A stretch of DNA of 64,000 nt from Leptonema sp964619535. GTDB lineage: Bacteria; Spirochaetota; Leptospiria; Leptospirales; Leptonemataceae. The stretch covers positions 102,898 through 166,897 of the forward strand of contig CAZUEX010000008.1 in the NCBI GenBank assembly GCA_964619535.1. Direction: 5' to 3'. The translations under genes and the position numbers were made by a program. Below the pieces are notes generated by a model. That model was not told where the DNA came from and did not search any database. It saw only the letters and a list, made by a program, of their open reading frames with translations. The first letter of the stretch is position 1. Every line of letters begins with the position of its first letter. Positions 9,204 through 18,169 of the stretch are shown piece by piece.

Positions 9204-10289
9204 TCAACGGAATTTCACATACTTGAACGGTGGAACAGCCCTGCCCTTGTAGATGACCTCAAAATGAAGATGCGGACCTGTTGAGAATCCTGTATTGCCC
9301 GATATAGCAATGACCGAGCCACGCTTCACCTGCTGACCTGTTCTGACCTTTACACGACTCAGGTGAGCATAGAGCGTTTTAAACTTGCTGTCGTGCTTGA
9401 TAATGATGGCATTTCCATAAGAGCCCATCGGCCCTGCATAGATGACAACACCGTCACGGGCTGCCCGCACCGGACCATATCGAATAGCGATGTCGATGCC
9501 TCCATGGAACTGACGCCTCTTCGTTATCGGATGCCTTCTGTATCCAAAGCCGGAGCTCAGACGGCCTCTTGCAGGCATAGACCAGAGCGGCGGAGGATCG
9601 GGTATCTTTGCGTTGGGAAGAAAGACACTGGCCCCTACGGGCAGAAGGTCCAGGTTATGCAAAGATGGGTTATCCTTCACAATATCTTCGATCTTAACGC
9701 TGTAATAGCTGGCCACCTTTGCCAGGCGGTCCCCGGCCTTAATGCGATAGTAGATGCCCGGCCGGTTTGGAATCGTAAGCTTCTGACCGATGCGCAATGT
9801 AGACGAAGTGCTGATACCGGAAGCCTTGCTGATAAGCCTGACCGGAACACGAAAACGGTTGGCAATCGTGCTCAACGTATCGCCTGGCTTGACGGTATAG
9901 GTGATAAAATCCTTTCCGGACGAGGCCTGTTCGTCTTCGCTGAGAATCTTATTCTTAAAGGCCTCGGATTTCTGGTCCAGCTCCTCAGGGCTCATCCCCT
10001 CGCCATCCAGACCGACCACAAGCTCCTGCTCTTCGCCGGCCGTCGTGAAGGCACTGCCTGTATTGGACAGAACAGAGAAGCCAAGAAAGAAACCGGACGA
10101 AAGTACAACGGCCATCAGTCCCGTTTTACGGAACTGGGCCATCGAAAGATCCAGGCGACCGATATGTGGCCGCGTCTTACCGGGAAACGTGTATAGGAAG
10201 CTACCGCGACCGAGGTGAACCAGGGACACTCGACCGCGGATCTGCAGCCGACGCGGTGCAGGATTATTCTGAAATCGCCTGTGATACAT
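9204..10289 (-). CDS. LysM-domain M23-family peptidoglycan endopeptidase
   Basis: This 361-residue protein has a basic cytoplasmic N-terminus and a signal anchor at about residues 55-78 (LMAVVLSSGFFLGFSVL). Two LysM domains follow (from TYTVKPGDTLSTIANRF and from YYRIKAGDRLAKVASYY), then a C-terminal M23 metallopeptidase. The zinc ligands are visible as HGGID and HLHFEV, so it should be an active Gly-Gly or D,D-endopeptidase that cuts peptide cross-links in the periplasm. It lies just downstream of a bactofilin gene, a pairing known from cell-shape modules. A start at the internal Met of MAQFRKTG is also possible. Confidence 0.9.
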   Translation of the reverse strand: MYHRRFQNNPAPRRLQIRGRVSLVHLGRGSFLYTFPGKTRPHIGRLDLSMAQFRKTGLMAVVLSSGFFLGFSVLSNTGSAFTTAGEEQELVVGLDGEGMSPEELDQKSEAFKNKILSEDEQASSGKDFITYTVKPGDTLSTIANRFRVPVRLISKASGISTSSTLRIGQKLTIPNRPGIYYRIKAGDRLAKVASYYSVKIEDIVKDNPSLHNLDLLPVGASVFLPNAKIPDPPPLWSMPARGRLSSGFGYRRHPITKRRQFHGGIDIAIRYGPVRAARDGVVIYAGPMGSYGNAIIIKHDSKFKTLYAHLSRVKVRTGQQVKRGSVIAISGNTGFSTGPHLHFEVIYKGRAVPPFKYVKFR

Positions 10290-10409
10290 CTATGACCTGT
10301 TCTATAGGGTTGCCGCTCTGTATTTCTTCATTCTTTTTTTTCTATTTGATGCCGGGGCTTACAAACTCCAGATAGCGGATACGCCTTATATCAAGTATCG
10401 GCCTCTTGC

Positions 10410-10844
10410 TTATCCTTTTGCCTGTTTTTTCTGACCGGTTTTACCGGCATCCTGCTGACGACTGCTTTCACCAAAGGATTCTTCAATCAGCTTCCTTACA
10501 TCCTTTTTCTGGCCGCCTGTAATATTGATCTGTCCCTGGGCGATCACCCCTGGATTCAGATGCAATACCGGAGCATCGACGTCTCCAAGAAGCTTGCCAC
10601 CACGATCCAGACGTACCTCTTCGTCGGCAACGATATTACCGATCATGGTACCGGCAATGGCAACAGACCGTGCCTTAATATTGGTGCGAACCTTGCCGGT
10701 TTCTCCTACCACAAGCTCATCTTCCGTGCGAATCTCGCCTTCAAACTTGCCATCGATACGGAGAGAGCCTGAGATGTAGAATTTTCCCTCAAAAATCGAA
10801 CCGGGACCTATTACGCTGTTCAAAGAATCGCTACGAGTAGCCAT
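10410..10844 (-). CDS. Bactofilin (polymer-forming cytoskeletal protein)
   Basis: This 144-residue protein has a beta-helical core of short repeats (IGPGSIFEGKFYISGSLRIDG, then repeated G-V/I turns) typical of the bactofilin/DUF583 domain at about residues 10-110. A charged, disordered C-terminal tail is rich in Lys and Gln. Bactofilins self-assemble into filaments without nucleotide and recruit peptidoglycan enzymes. The next gene is a LysM/M23 endopeptidase, which matches known bactofilin-hydrolase partnerships. An AGGGA Shine-Dalgarno lies about 8 nt before the ATG. Confidence 0.92.
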   Translation of the reverse strand: MATRSDSLNSVIGPGSIFEGKFYISGSLRIDGKFEGEIRTEDELVVGETGKVRTNIKARSVAIAGTMIGNIVADEEVRLDRGGKLLGDVDAPVLHLNPGVIAQGQINITGGQKKDVRKLIEESFGESSRQQDAGKTGQKKQAKG

Positions 10845-10902
10845 ACATCACTTCCCTGTACTCATCCTCACGGTAGAGTTCCACCAGAATCTCTGACAGA
10901 TA

Positions 10903-10943
10903 TATGAGGATCCTGAGCTTACGTTAAGCTCGAAACCCTCATA
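10903..10943. repeat. Nested hairpin in the TPR-bactofilin gap
   Basis: An inner perfect 7-bp stem (GAGCTTA / TAAGCTC with loop CGT) sits inside an outer 7-bp stem (TATGAGG / CCTCATA). No U-tract follows on the minus strand; a run of T precedes it instead. It is therefore more likely an mRNA processing or stability element than a terminator. Confidence 0.5.
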
Positions 10944-11037
10944 AAAAATCCGATAGGGCTGTCTATTCCATTTCAAAACAGGCCGGAAATTTCCCGTTGA
11001 AACCTGCAGGTCTTCTTCCGGATGTTGGGTTATTAAA

Positions 11038-13020
11038 TCATCGTTCAAAATCAGGAGGCAATTTCAACCTTCGCAAGGCGGCCGGCCCCTCAGATAACAG
11101 CTCCAGATTCTGGCGTGCCCGCGTGGCCTGATCGCCCCTGCCCTTCTGAATGATCTCGAGGTAAAGCTGCCGCGCACCGTCCAGATTACGTTTTCGCGTG
11201 GCCAGATAAGCCTGTCTCTCCAGCAGTCGTGGAATCTCCAGCGCCCTGACCACACTGCGGTACGAGGCCTCTTTCTCGGCCGCTATGGGCCGCTGCACAT
11301 AGCTCAGCCTGTACAGGCGCTGTGCAAGCTCGGGCTCCTCGGGACCGGGCTTGAGCTGTGCAGATATTTCGGCCCGTTCCCGGTCGATGGTCTGTAAGGC
11401 CAGGATGGCCGCTTCCATCTCCTGTTCGAGCTGCCGTCCCACCTGCAAGGCCTCTGCAAGCAGGGCTGTTTCTGCCTCTGTATGCCGGAATCGTCGTTCA
11501 ATCGCGGCCAGACGAAGCAGCACCTCATACTGTTTCTTCAAAACGGCCTGACGCAACGGGTATCTGTCTTCTCCGGGCAGAGGAATACCCCGAAGCTCTG
11601 TCAGGGATTCCCGGTACAGCTCTTTGGCCCGCTCCAGTGGACCTGTCTTTTCAAACATCAGATCGGCCATATGCAGCCGGTAGATCGTCTGAATGGGCAC
11701 AAGGTCTGCAAGTCCAGGCTTCGAGCGATCACCGACCCTGAGGCCATCCCACAGCTCGGGCTCGGCCTCCGAACGAGAGAACAGGCGTTCATAGGTCTGC
11801 ACGGAGCGGATATAGTTCTGCCGGTCAGCGTATAATCCGGCCAGACGAATGTAGCTCAGGGCCAGGCCCCTCTTGCTTTCCTGGCCTTCATCGATCAGCT
11901 CAAGGGCCAGCTCATAATACATAATGGCCTTCGGAAGATCCCGCCCCGTCCGGTATTCCTCTGCAAGCAGCTGCACGTACTCAGCCTTTCGCGGATTCAA
12001 ACGGTGGGCCAGCTCAAGAAGGGCCCTGTAGCCTACGAAGTCTCGAAGCGCTGTCCGTTCTTCGCCAAGTACATTGCCCGTTCCTCGATAAAAGGACGAG
12101 CGATTCAGCACACGCTCCTGCAGTCGCAGAGATGTTTCAACCTCTTTCGAAAGAAGGGCCATACGATACAGCAAATCTCCACCTGCTGCCGCTTCACGCT
12201 CGTAGTAGGTCCTGTACACACCGAGGCGGATGTCTTCGAGGGACTGTTCCAGCTGCTGCAGTTCTCCCTGCATTTGTTCATAGGTAGCCCTGGCCGTTGC
12301 CACATCGGCCGGGCCGCGAAGCCGTTTGGCCTCTTCTACGTAGATCTGTTTACGGGCCTCTTCCACATCGATACGAAGCTGCCTGAACCTCCGCAACATT
12401 TCAGGGAAGGCCTCACCTGCCTGGCGGATCTCTGCATCGGGCTCCTGTTGCAGACGATTCGCATCGCCCATGCCGATGGCTATGGCCTGGTAAACCTCTT
12501 CGCGCAGACGGGGCCGATCCTCCTCGCGGGCCCTTTCTGGATCATCGTAAGGACGTTCAAAGGATCCGTAGCGAAGCGCCGTCATATAGGCGCTGAGGGC
12601 ACGAACGGGTTCTTTCTTTGCTTCGTAGGCCCTGCCCAGAAGGACATACAGGCGTCTCATATAGGGGGATCGTTCGTAAAAGAAGCCTCCCCCTGTTTCC
12701 CTGCTTCGGACGATCTGCATCAGCCGCACAAGCTCGGCGTTTAGATCGGACAGGCGTTCCGGCAACGGCAAAGCCCTTCTGTCATTACGCCTTTTTTCCC
12801 GAAACTGTGCAGTGTACTGTCCGATCAACCTCCCTGCCTCTGCAATGGCCTGATCGGCAGAAAGGCTGCCCTCTGCGAACTGCTGCTCGAGGCGTTCGAT
12901 GTCCTGTGCATTGATGACCTCATAGACAGGACGGGCCAGAGGAAAATCCACGGGCGCTGCAAAGCCACTGTTACACAGCAGCACTGCCAGAAGCACGGAG
13001 AAGATGGTCTTCCGGGTCAT
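11038..13020 (-). CDS. Secreted TPR-like helical repeat protein
   Basis: This 660-residue protein has a clear signal peptide (MTRKTIFSVLLAVLLCNSGFA). The rest is almost entirely helical and charged, with tetratricopeptide-like segments (for example LGRAYEAKKEPVRALSAYMTALRYG, LPKAIMYYELALELI and YIRSVQTYERLF) and a coiled-coil-like region near residues 190-260. It probably acts as a periplasmic scaffold. The start at 13020 is chosen because it opens at the signal peptide; an ATG four codons upstream is possible, but any longer start would run into the region antisense to rnpB. It leads an operon-like series with bactofilin and the M23 peptidase. No enzymatic motif was seen. Confidence 0.8.
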   Translation of the reverse strand: MTRKTIFSVLLAVLLCNSGFAAPVDFPLARPVYEVINAQDIERLEQQFAEGSLSADQAIAEAGRLIGQYTAQFREKRRNDRRALPLPERLSDLNAELVRLMQIVRSRETGGGFFYERSPYMRRLYVLLGRAYEAKKEPVRALSAYMTALRYGSFERPYDDPERAREEDRPRLREEVYQAIAIGMGDANRLQQEPDAEIRQAGEAFPEMLRRFRQLRIDVEEARKQIYVEEAKRLRGPADVATARATYEQMQGELQQLEQSLEDIRLGVYRTYYEREAAAGGDLLYRMALLSKEVETSLRLQERVLNRSSFYRGTGNVLGEERTALRDFVGYRALLELAHRLNPRKAEYVQLLAEEYRTGRDLPKAIMYYELALELIDEGQESKRGLALSYIRLAGLYADRQNYIRSVQTYERLFSRSEAEPELWDGLRVGDRSKPGLADLVPIQTIYRLHMADLMFEKTGPLERAKELYRESLTELRGIPLPGEDRYPLRQAVLKKQYEVLLRLAAIERRFRHTEAETALLAEALQVGRQLEQEMEAAILALQTIDRERAEISAQLKPGPEEPELAQRLYRLSYVQRPIAAEKEASYRSVVRALEIPRLLERQAYLATRKRNLDGARQLYLEIIQKGRGDQATRARQNLELLSEGPAALRRLKLPPDFER

Positions 13021-13124
13021 CCCTTCAAGCATCGGCGGATTTCTCAAAGCGGTCAAGCCCTCTGCACGAGAAGGCACAGACATGAACTGCTTGCAGAGAG
13101 AGTCCTTTGAAAAAATGCTGCCGT

Positions 13125-13482
13125 ACCCGGAGCATCGAATCGTCGCGCGGCTCGTAAGAGAGTGAGGAAAGTCCGGACACCGCAGGACAGAAGACCGGGT
13201 AATCCCCGGGGTGCCGTCTGTAATGGGCGGCGCACGGAAAGTGCCACAGAAAACATACCGCCTGCTTTCGGGCAGGTAAGGGTGAAAAGGCGGGGTAAGA
13301 GCCCACCGCTCCTTCAGTAATGAAGGAGGCATGGTAAACCCTCTTCGGTGCAATCCCACATAGGCAGCCGCTAAGGTCGGTCCGGCCGTGGCTGCGGGTA
13401 GGGAGCAAAGACCCGGCAGGGAACTGCACGGGCAAGATAAATGACGATTCTCGACAGAATCCGGCTTATAGATGCTCCGGGT
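13125..13482 (+). ncRNA. rnpB: RNase P RNA, bacterial type A
   Basis: The core helix P4 strands are present: GAGGAAAGTCCGGAC near the 5' side and ATCCGGCTTATAGATGC near the 3' end. The conserved GGTAAGGGTGAAAAGG and GGTAAGAGCCCACCG motifs lie between them. The ends are set by helix P1, where ACCCGGAGCATC at 13125 pairs perfectly with GATGCTCCGGGT ending at 13482. Helix P2 (GAATCGTC with GACGATTC) stacks just inside. A T-rich run (GTTTTCCTTTT) follows, so P1 may help termination. This is the catalytic RNA that trims tRNA 5' ends. It is convergent with asnB and divergent from the TPR gene. Confidence 0.97.
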
Positions 13483-13509
13483 TTTCCTTTTGTTCGGCTT
13501 TCGCCGACG

Positions 13510-15510
13510 TCAGGATACAGCCGCTGCCTGCTCCTTTTCTGCCAGTTTTCGCGCCCTGGCAGGCACATCGGCAGCAAGCAGATTCCTTTTCAGCACCTGC
13601 ACGCCCAGGGCATGGTTTAACAGAGCATCGATCTGAACCAGCTCCGCAGCATTCGTGTTTGGATCCGCTCTGCGACGTTCCAGCTCTCTTACACCGTTGC
13701 GATCCAGAAGGCCGGTCTGCTCTATGGCATCATCAGAAAGGAAGTCCGCTGCAAGGTCAGCAAAGGCCCTGCTCTTTTCTTCGTTACGGTGCGCCGGTGG
13801 AGCCATAAAGGCAAACTTTTCGCGGTTATACAGCTCTTCAGGAAGCAGGCCTTTCATTGCCTCTCGCAATACGTGCTTTTCACGACCATTAAAGATCCGC
13901 AGGGCCGGATCGATCTGGAATGCAACGGCCGCAAGGTTATGATCGAGAAAGGCCGGACGTGCTTCCATGCTATGGGCCATGTCCACACGGTCACCGCCCC
14001 ACGTAAGGATCTGCCCCTCAAGCATGGTTTTGATCCACACATACTGCGCAATGTCCAGCGGATGACGACCTCTAATGCGATCTGCAGAAAGGGAAGCGGC
14101 AATGGCAGCGCCTGGATCGTAGCCCTTCAGCCTGGCCCGGATCTCTGGATGCAATAGGGCCGGTACGGCAAGACCGGCGGCCAGCCAGGGCTGTAGTGAG
14201 GATGGCGTAAAGCCGCAGAGGGCATCCAGGGCAGGGTTGTGGATCTCGTCCTCTGCAAGCATGGCACCACGGAACAGCTCGTTCGAAGATTGAAGGCGTT
14301 TTTCATGATGCGATCCGGACTGCTCACCGGAGTGCAAAAAGTAATCGCGCCGGAAGCCCGGATAACCGGCAAACAATTCATCGGAGCCTTCTCCGGTTAA
14401 CACCACGCGATATCCGGTATTGTGAACATGCTGGCTCATCAAGAATTTGGCAACGCCAAGTGTATTGTAGATGGTTCGTTCTGTATGCCAGTGTGTATTG
14501 ACAAACGAGGCGTAAAGGTCCTCGCCTCGCAGCATCATCACATCCTGATCGGCTCCGGTAGCCTCTGCCATTCTGCGTGCTATGGGACTTTCATCATAAC
14601 CGGCATCATCGAAGCCGATCGTAAAGGCCTTCACAGGATCCTGTCTACAGGCAGCGGCAAGGCCCAGAATAGAACAGGAGTCGATGCCGCCTGACAGATA
14701 ACAGCCAACCGGCACGTCGGCAACCAGACGTGCCTGCACAGCATCAAGCAATCCTGCACGCACACGTTCTACGGCTTCGCCTTCGTCCCGAATTGCCCAT
14801 TCGCCTGCAAGCGGGAAGTCTGCATCCCAGTAGGTATGTTCTTTTACTTCGAAGCCACCCAGCTTCTTTCGCCGCACGGCAAGAAAACGGCCAGGGGCCA
14901 CCTGCCGGATGCCCTTATAAGGAGTCGTACCCGGCACCTGTGTTTGCATGAGCTGGTGGAACAGCCCTTCATCAGAGAAAGCCCGGCTGGCCTCGGGATG
15001 GGCAAAGATGCCTTTCATCTCAGATGAAAAGATAAGGCGGTCGTTATCGAGATAATAGTACAGGGGCTTTATGCCAAAGCGGTCGCGGGCAAGATAAAGC
15101 GTATCGGTTTTTCTATCGAATAAAGCGAAGGCAAACTCCCCCCGAAGATACGACATCGTCCCTTCCATGCCGTAGCGAGGGAACAGATGCAGCAAAATCT
15201 CGGAGTCGCTTTTCGTGCGGAACCGCGCACCACGTGCGTAAAGATCTGCACGGATCCTTTGAAAATCATACAGCTCTCCGTTCACCGTGATGGCAATCTC
15301 TCCATCTTCAGAAAGAAGAGGCTGCCGACTGCGTTCATCGAGGTCAATAATGGCAAGACGTGCGTGAGCAAGCCCGACTCCCCTTTCCTGATCCACATGC
15401 CATCCATAGCCATCCGGACCACGGTGCTTCTGGATGGCCACCATCCCTGCAAGGGTTAAAGCATCAGGGGGTGTTCCGTTTGCATTCCAGTATCCAGCTA
15501 TTCCACACAT
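13510..15510 (-). CDS. asnB: Asparagine synthase (glutamine-hydrolysing), AsnB type
   Basis: This 666-residue enzyme begins MCGIAGYWN, so Cys2 becomes the N-terminal nucleophile of the class II glutaminase domain (about residues 2-210), which also contains RGPDG and NGELYDF. The C-terminal synthetase domain holds the pyrophosphate loop SGGIDS at 273-278. The expected reaction is Asp + Gln + ATP to Asn + Glu + AMP + PPi; relatives in biosynthetic clusters amidate other substrates. The start overlaps the upstream carbamoyltransferase-like stop as TAATG, implying translational coupling. It is the last gene of the PII-like operon. General asparagine synthesis and a specialised amidation are both possible. 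Confidence 0.93.
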   Translation of the reverse strand: MCGIAGYWNANGTPPDALTLAGMVAIQKHRGPDGYGWHVDQERGVGLAHARLAIIDLDERSRQPLLSEDGEIAITVNGELYDFQRIRADLYARGARFRTKSDSEILLHLFPRYGMEGTMSYLRGEFAFALFDRKTDTLYLARDRFGIKPLYYYLDNDRLIFSSEMKGIFAHPEASRAFSDEGLFHQLMQTQVPGTTPYKGIRQVAPGRFLAVRRKKLGGFEVKEHTYWDADFPLAGEWAIRDEGEAVERVRAGLLDAVQARLVADVPVGCYLSGGIDSCSILGLAAACRQDPVKAFTIGFDDAGYDESPIARRMAEATGADQDVMMLRGEDLYASFVNTHWHTERTIYNTLGVAKFLMSQHVHNTGYRVVLTGEGSDELFAGYPGFRRDYFLHSGEQSGSHHEKRLQSSNELFRGAMLAEDEIHNPALDALCGFTPSSLQPWLAAGLAVPALLHPEIRARLKGYDPGAAIAASLSADRIRGRHPLDIAQYVWIKTMLEGQILTWGGDRVDMAHSMEARPAFLDHNLAAVAFQIDPALRIFNGREKHVLREAMKGLLPEELYNREKFAFMAPPAHRNEEKSRAFADLAADFLSDDAIEQTGLLDRNGVRELERRRADPNTNAAELVQIDALLNHALGVQVLKRNLLAADVPARARKLAEKEQAAAVS

Positions 15511-16601
15511 TATACTTCTCCCCTGGCCGAACCGGCATCGATCACTTCTCCGACCCTTTGCACAAGACAGGTAAGCAGGGCCATTCTTACAAAAACCGCT
15601 CCTCTTGCCTGCGCGAAATACCAGTTATGAGGCGTATCATCCAGATCGGTAGACAGTTCCTCTCCGCGCGCAAGGGGATGCAAGATGATGCTTCCCTCTT
15701 TTAATGGCAGTTCAGCGGAAAGGCGCATATCGCCTGTTAACGTTTCATAGGTATCGCCTACCCAGGCAATGGAGTTGATATAGATTACATCGAGATCACT
15801 GAGCACATTACGCAGACGTCGCTCCTGACGGACTCGCAGGCCGGATTGCTCAAGCTCTTCTTTCTGGCCTTCTGAAAAGACTCCGTCTTCTGGATGAATA
15901 ACAACAACCTCTTCAATGGCGTAGCCGATCAGGGTTAGCATCAAAAGGAGGCTCCGGACCGTACGCATACGCCCTGGAGTACCGATCACACCGATACGAA
16001 TCTTGCCTTTCAGGGTGGATCTGGAAACCAGATCCGGCCGCCATTTCAGGATTGTATACAGGTCGGCCAGGGCCTGCGTTGGATGCTCATCGGTACCGTT
16101 ACCGGCATTCACAATGGGAATGCGAAGAGACATCAACATGTCATAGACAGAATCGTTCCTGTTGTCTCGTAGAACCATGACATCACCGTAGTTCGAAAAC
16201 ATCTCGGCAACGTCCTGAAGGCTTTCGCCTTTGGCCAGGCCCGTTGTGGCCGGATCGGTGATGGACATGATATCGCCGCCCAGACGATGCCAGGCACTTT
16301 CAAAAGAGATACGCGTCCGCGTGCTTGGCTCGTAAAAGGCACTGATCAGCAGCTTGCCGCCAAGGGGGCGATGCAGAGGCACCGGCTGTGCCTCATACAT
16401 GGCAGCCAGACGGAACAGCTGCATGACCAGATCATACGAGAACTGCCGAACGGAAACGATGTGGCAGTTCGCCAGCTTCATCAAGGGGCCTGGATCTTCT
16501 TCGATTGCCTCCATGAGCATCACGGGACGTTCAACACCGCGAACGCCGTCACGGACTCGAACAGGCTCTCGCAAAAGGGGATGTAACAGTGCACTATTCA
16601 T
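15510..16601 (-). CDS. Aspartate carbamoyltransferase-like protein with altered aspartate loop
   Basis: This 363-residue protein has the carbamoyl-phosphate motif EPSTRTRISFE (STRTR at 93-97), Lys124 in AKGES, Arg145, HPTQ at 173-176 and HPLAR at 308-312, all lined up as in ATCase catalytic chains. The loop that normally reads YxTRxQxER and binds aspartate is replaced by YINSIAWVGDTYE (274-286), so the Arg and Gln contacts are missing. It also has about 45 extra N-terminal residues. It may be a divergent PyrB or a transferase for another amine. It sits between a 40-residue membrane peptide and asnB. Family membership is firm; substrate is open. Confidence 0.8.
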   Translation of the reverse strand: MNSALLHPLLREPVRVRDGVRGVERPVMLMEAIEEDPGPLMKLANCHIVSVRQFSYDLVMQLFRLAAMYEAQPVPLHRPLGGKLLISAFYEPSTRTRISFESAWHRLGGDIMSITDPATTGLAKGESLQDVAEMFSNYGDVMVLRDNRNDSVYDMLMSLRIPIVNAGNGTDEHPTQALADLYTILKWRPDLVSRSTLKGKIRIGVIGTPGRMRTVRSLLLMLTLIGYAIEEVVVIHPEDGVFSEGQKEELEQSGLRVRQERRLRNVLSDLDVIYINSIAWVGDTYETLTGDMRLSAELPLKEGSIILHPLARGEELSTDLDDTPHNWYFAQARGAVFVRMALLTCLVQRVGEVIDAGSARGEV

Positions 16602-16622
16602 AGCCTTATCCGTTTTTCAACA

Positions 16623-16745
16623 TTACCAGATCTCTTTCTTTACAAGATCGATACACCACAGCAAAGCCAGGATAACCGGCACCAGCGTGCAGCCAGCAGT
16701 AGCAATGTACAGGATTGTCTTAAATGCAAATAGATCGAGTGTCAT
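16623..16745 (-). CDS. 40-residue single-pass membrane peptide, possible symporter accessory subunit
   Basis: A short frame starts with ATG at 16745, overlapping the symporter stop as ATGA, and ends at TAA 16623-16625. The product is 40 residues: MTLDLFAFKTILYIATAG, then a hydrophobic stretch CTLVPVILALLWCI, and a short basic tail DLVKKEIW. It has one clear transmembrane helix. Very small proteins encoded directly after SSS-type symporter genes are known as accessory subunits. The ATGA overlap and the compact operon support that this is a real gene. The next gene begins 21 bp later. Confidence 0.72.
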   Translation of the reverse strand: MTLDLFAFKTILYIATAGCTLVPVILALLWCIDLVKKEIW

Positions 16746-18169
16746 GACTTATCCTCTGACAGTATTCCAGATGAAAAATTTGCCGGAAACGCCAGGCTTA
16801 CCGTCACAAGCACCAGCAGAGATACAGCTGCCCCAAGTAGGGCCGAAACATAGAAGCCGACAAGAAAATAACCGGCAAGACCGGCGGCGCTGCCGAAAAC
16901 CATGCTGAGACTAACACCTGTGGGATTCGTTCGCTCCCAGTACAGGCCACCGAGGATGGGCCAGATCATACTGGCAACGAAGGGGCCGGCAAAGTTCAGG
17001 ATCTGCCCCAGACGCTCCAGGTCGGGCAGACACAGCAGCCATACGGTCAGCGACAGACCGGCAAGCATGATATGCGATGCCTTCCACCGCTCCTGCGGAG
17101 TGGCATCGGAGCGAAAATGACGACGATAGACGTCCTCTACAAGAAGGTCCGTCGTTGCAGCAAGCAGGGAGTCCATACTGGAGGCAAGAGCCGAAAAGAC
17201 CACAACAAAGATCAGGATGGCACCAACCTCGCCGGCCAGATGGGCTGCAGCCAGCGGGCCAACCATGTCGGAACGCGGAACATTAACGCCAAGAGCCGGG
17301 GCGACAAAGGCCAGATAGCCTGCGACGATCGGTACTGGAATCCAGAACAGGCCCGATAACAGATATGCCTTCGGACCTACCCCCTTACGGAAGGCAAAGG
17401 CACGACTCCACCAGACATTGGAATGAAAGATCTCGCCCACACCGAAAAGCAGATTATTAAACAGAAACATCAGGGCGGCGGGCAGAAAGAGATTCAACAG
17501 CTGCGGACGATCTTCCATAATGCGAACATGGGCCTGGTCCACAAGATCGCCGGTGCTGATCTTATAACCGAGGAAGGCAATGCCACCCAGAATAATCAAA
17601 CTCTGAAGAAAGTCAGTGGCTATAACAGCGCGCAGGCCGCCCAGGAATGTATAGGCCGTGCATACAACCAAAATGACCGTCATCCCCACGCGATATTCAA
17701 TACCAGAAAGGGCCTGGATCAGGATGCCCCCGGCCATCCCCAGGCTGACAAGCCAGCCCATGGCATAGACAAGAGAGAACAGAAGAAAGATGCGCCAGGC
17801 TGTATCACCGAAACGCAGGCGCATAAAGTCACCGGCCGTGCAGCCTTCCGGAAGCATCGTTCGAATCCGCTCGGACATCGGAGCAAAGAGGATCAACCCT
17901 ATGGCGCCCAGCGAATAACCGAATACCCCCAGAATACCAAATTCATAGGCAAACTGCGGGGCTACCATCGTCGTATTGGCCGTAACCCACGTTGCCATGG
18001 CCGTAGCCGTTCCAAAGGCAAGGCCGACGTTTCGGCCGGCAAGCATATGGTCTTCGACATCCGAAGACTTCCTTCCAACCAACCAGCCAAGCAGCACCCA
18101 CAGGACGCTAAAACAGAGCAGCAATGCCGCTGCCATTTCATAAGACAGGAATACGCTACTGCCTGCCAT
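16742..18169 (-). CDS. Sodium:solute symporter (SSS/SLC5 family)
   Basis: This 475-residue protein has about 12-13 hydrophobic helices in the SSS pattern. Family marks include ATWVTANTTMVAPQFAYEFG near the N-terminus, GGLRAVIATDFLQ in the middle and SALASSMDSLLAATTDLL, the helix with Ser/Thr ligands of the sodium site. The first of these resembles urea (DUR3-like) members, but this is only a visual similarity. The ATG at 18169 overlaps the previous stop as TGATG, and AAGGAGG stands 6 nt upstream; a GTG one codon earlier is less well spaced. It lies in the PII-like operon, so a nitrogenous substrate is a reasonable inference. Confidence 0.85.
   Translation of the reverse strand: MAGSSVFLSYEMAAALLLCFSVLWVLLGWLVGRKSSDVEDHMLAGRNVGLAFGTATAMATWVTANTTMVAPQFAYEFGILGVFGYSLGAIGLILFAPMSERIRTMLPEGCTAGDFMRLRFGDTAWRIFLLFSLVYAMGWLVSLGMAGGILIQALSGIEYRVGMTVILVVCTAYTFLGGLRAVIATDFLQSLIILGGIAFLGYKISTGDLVDQAHVRIMEDRPQLLNLFLPAALMFLFNNLLFGVGEIFHSNVWWSRAFAFRKGVGPKAYLLSGLFWIPVPIVAGYLAFVAPALGVNVPRSDMVGPLAAAHLAGEVGAILIFVVVFSALASSMDSLLAATTDLLVEDVYRRHFRSDATPQERWKASHIMLAGLSLTVWLLCLPDLERLGQILNFAGPFVASMIWPILGGLYWERTNPTGVSLSMVFGSAAGLAGYFLVGFYVSALLGAAVSLLVLVTVSLAFPANFSSGILSEDKS

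Noticed and set aside
10848..11048. 66-residue open frame filling the TPR-bactofilin gap, starting with TTG
   Set aside because: It has no ribosome binding site and overlaps a nested hairpin. Its product has no recognisable features, so it is probably chance.
13021..13359. Longer start for the TPR protein
   Set aside because: It would place coding sequence antisense to rnpB and put the signal peptide inside the protein.
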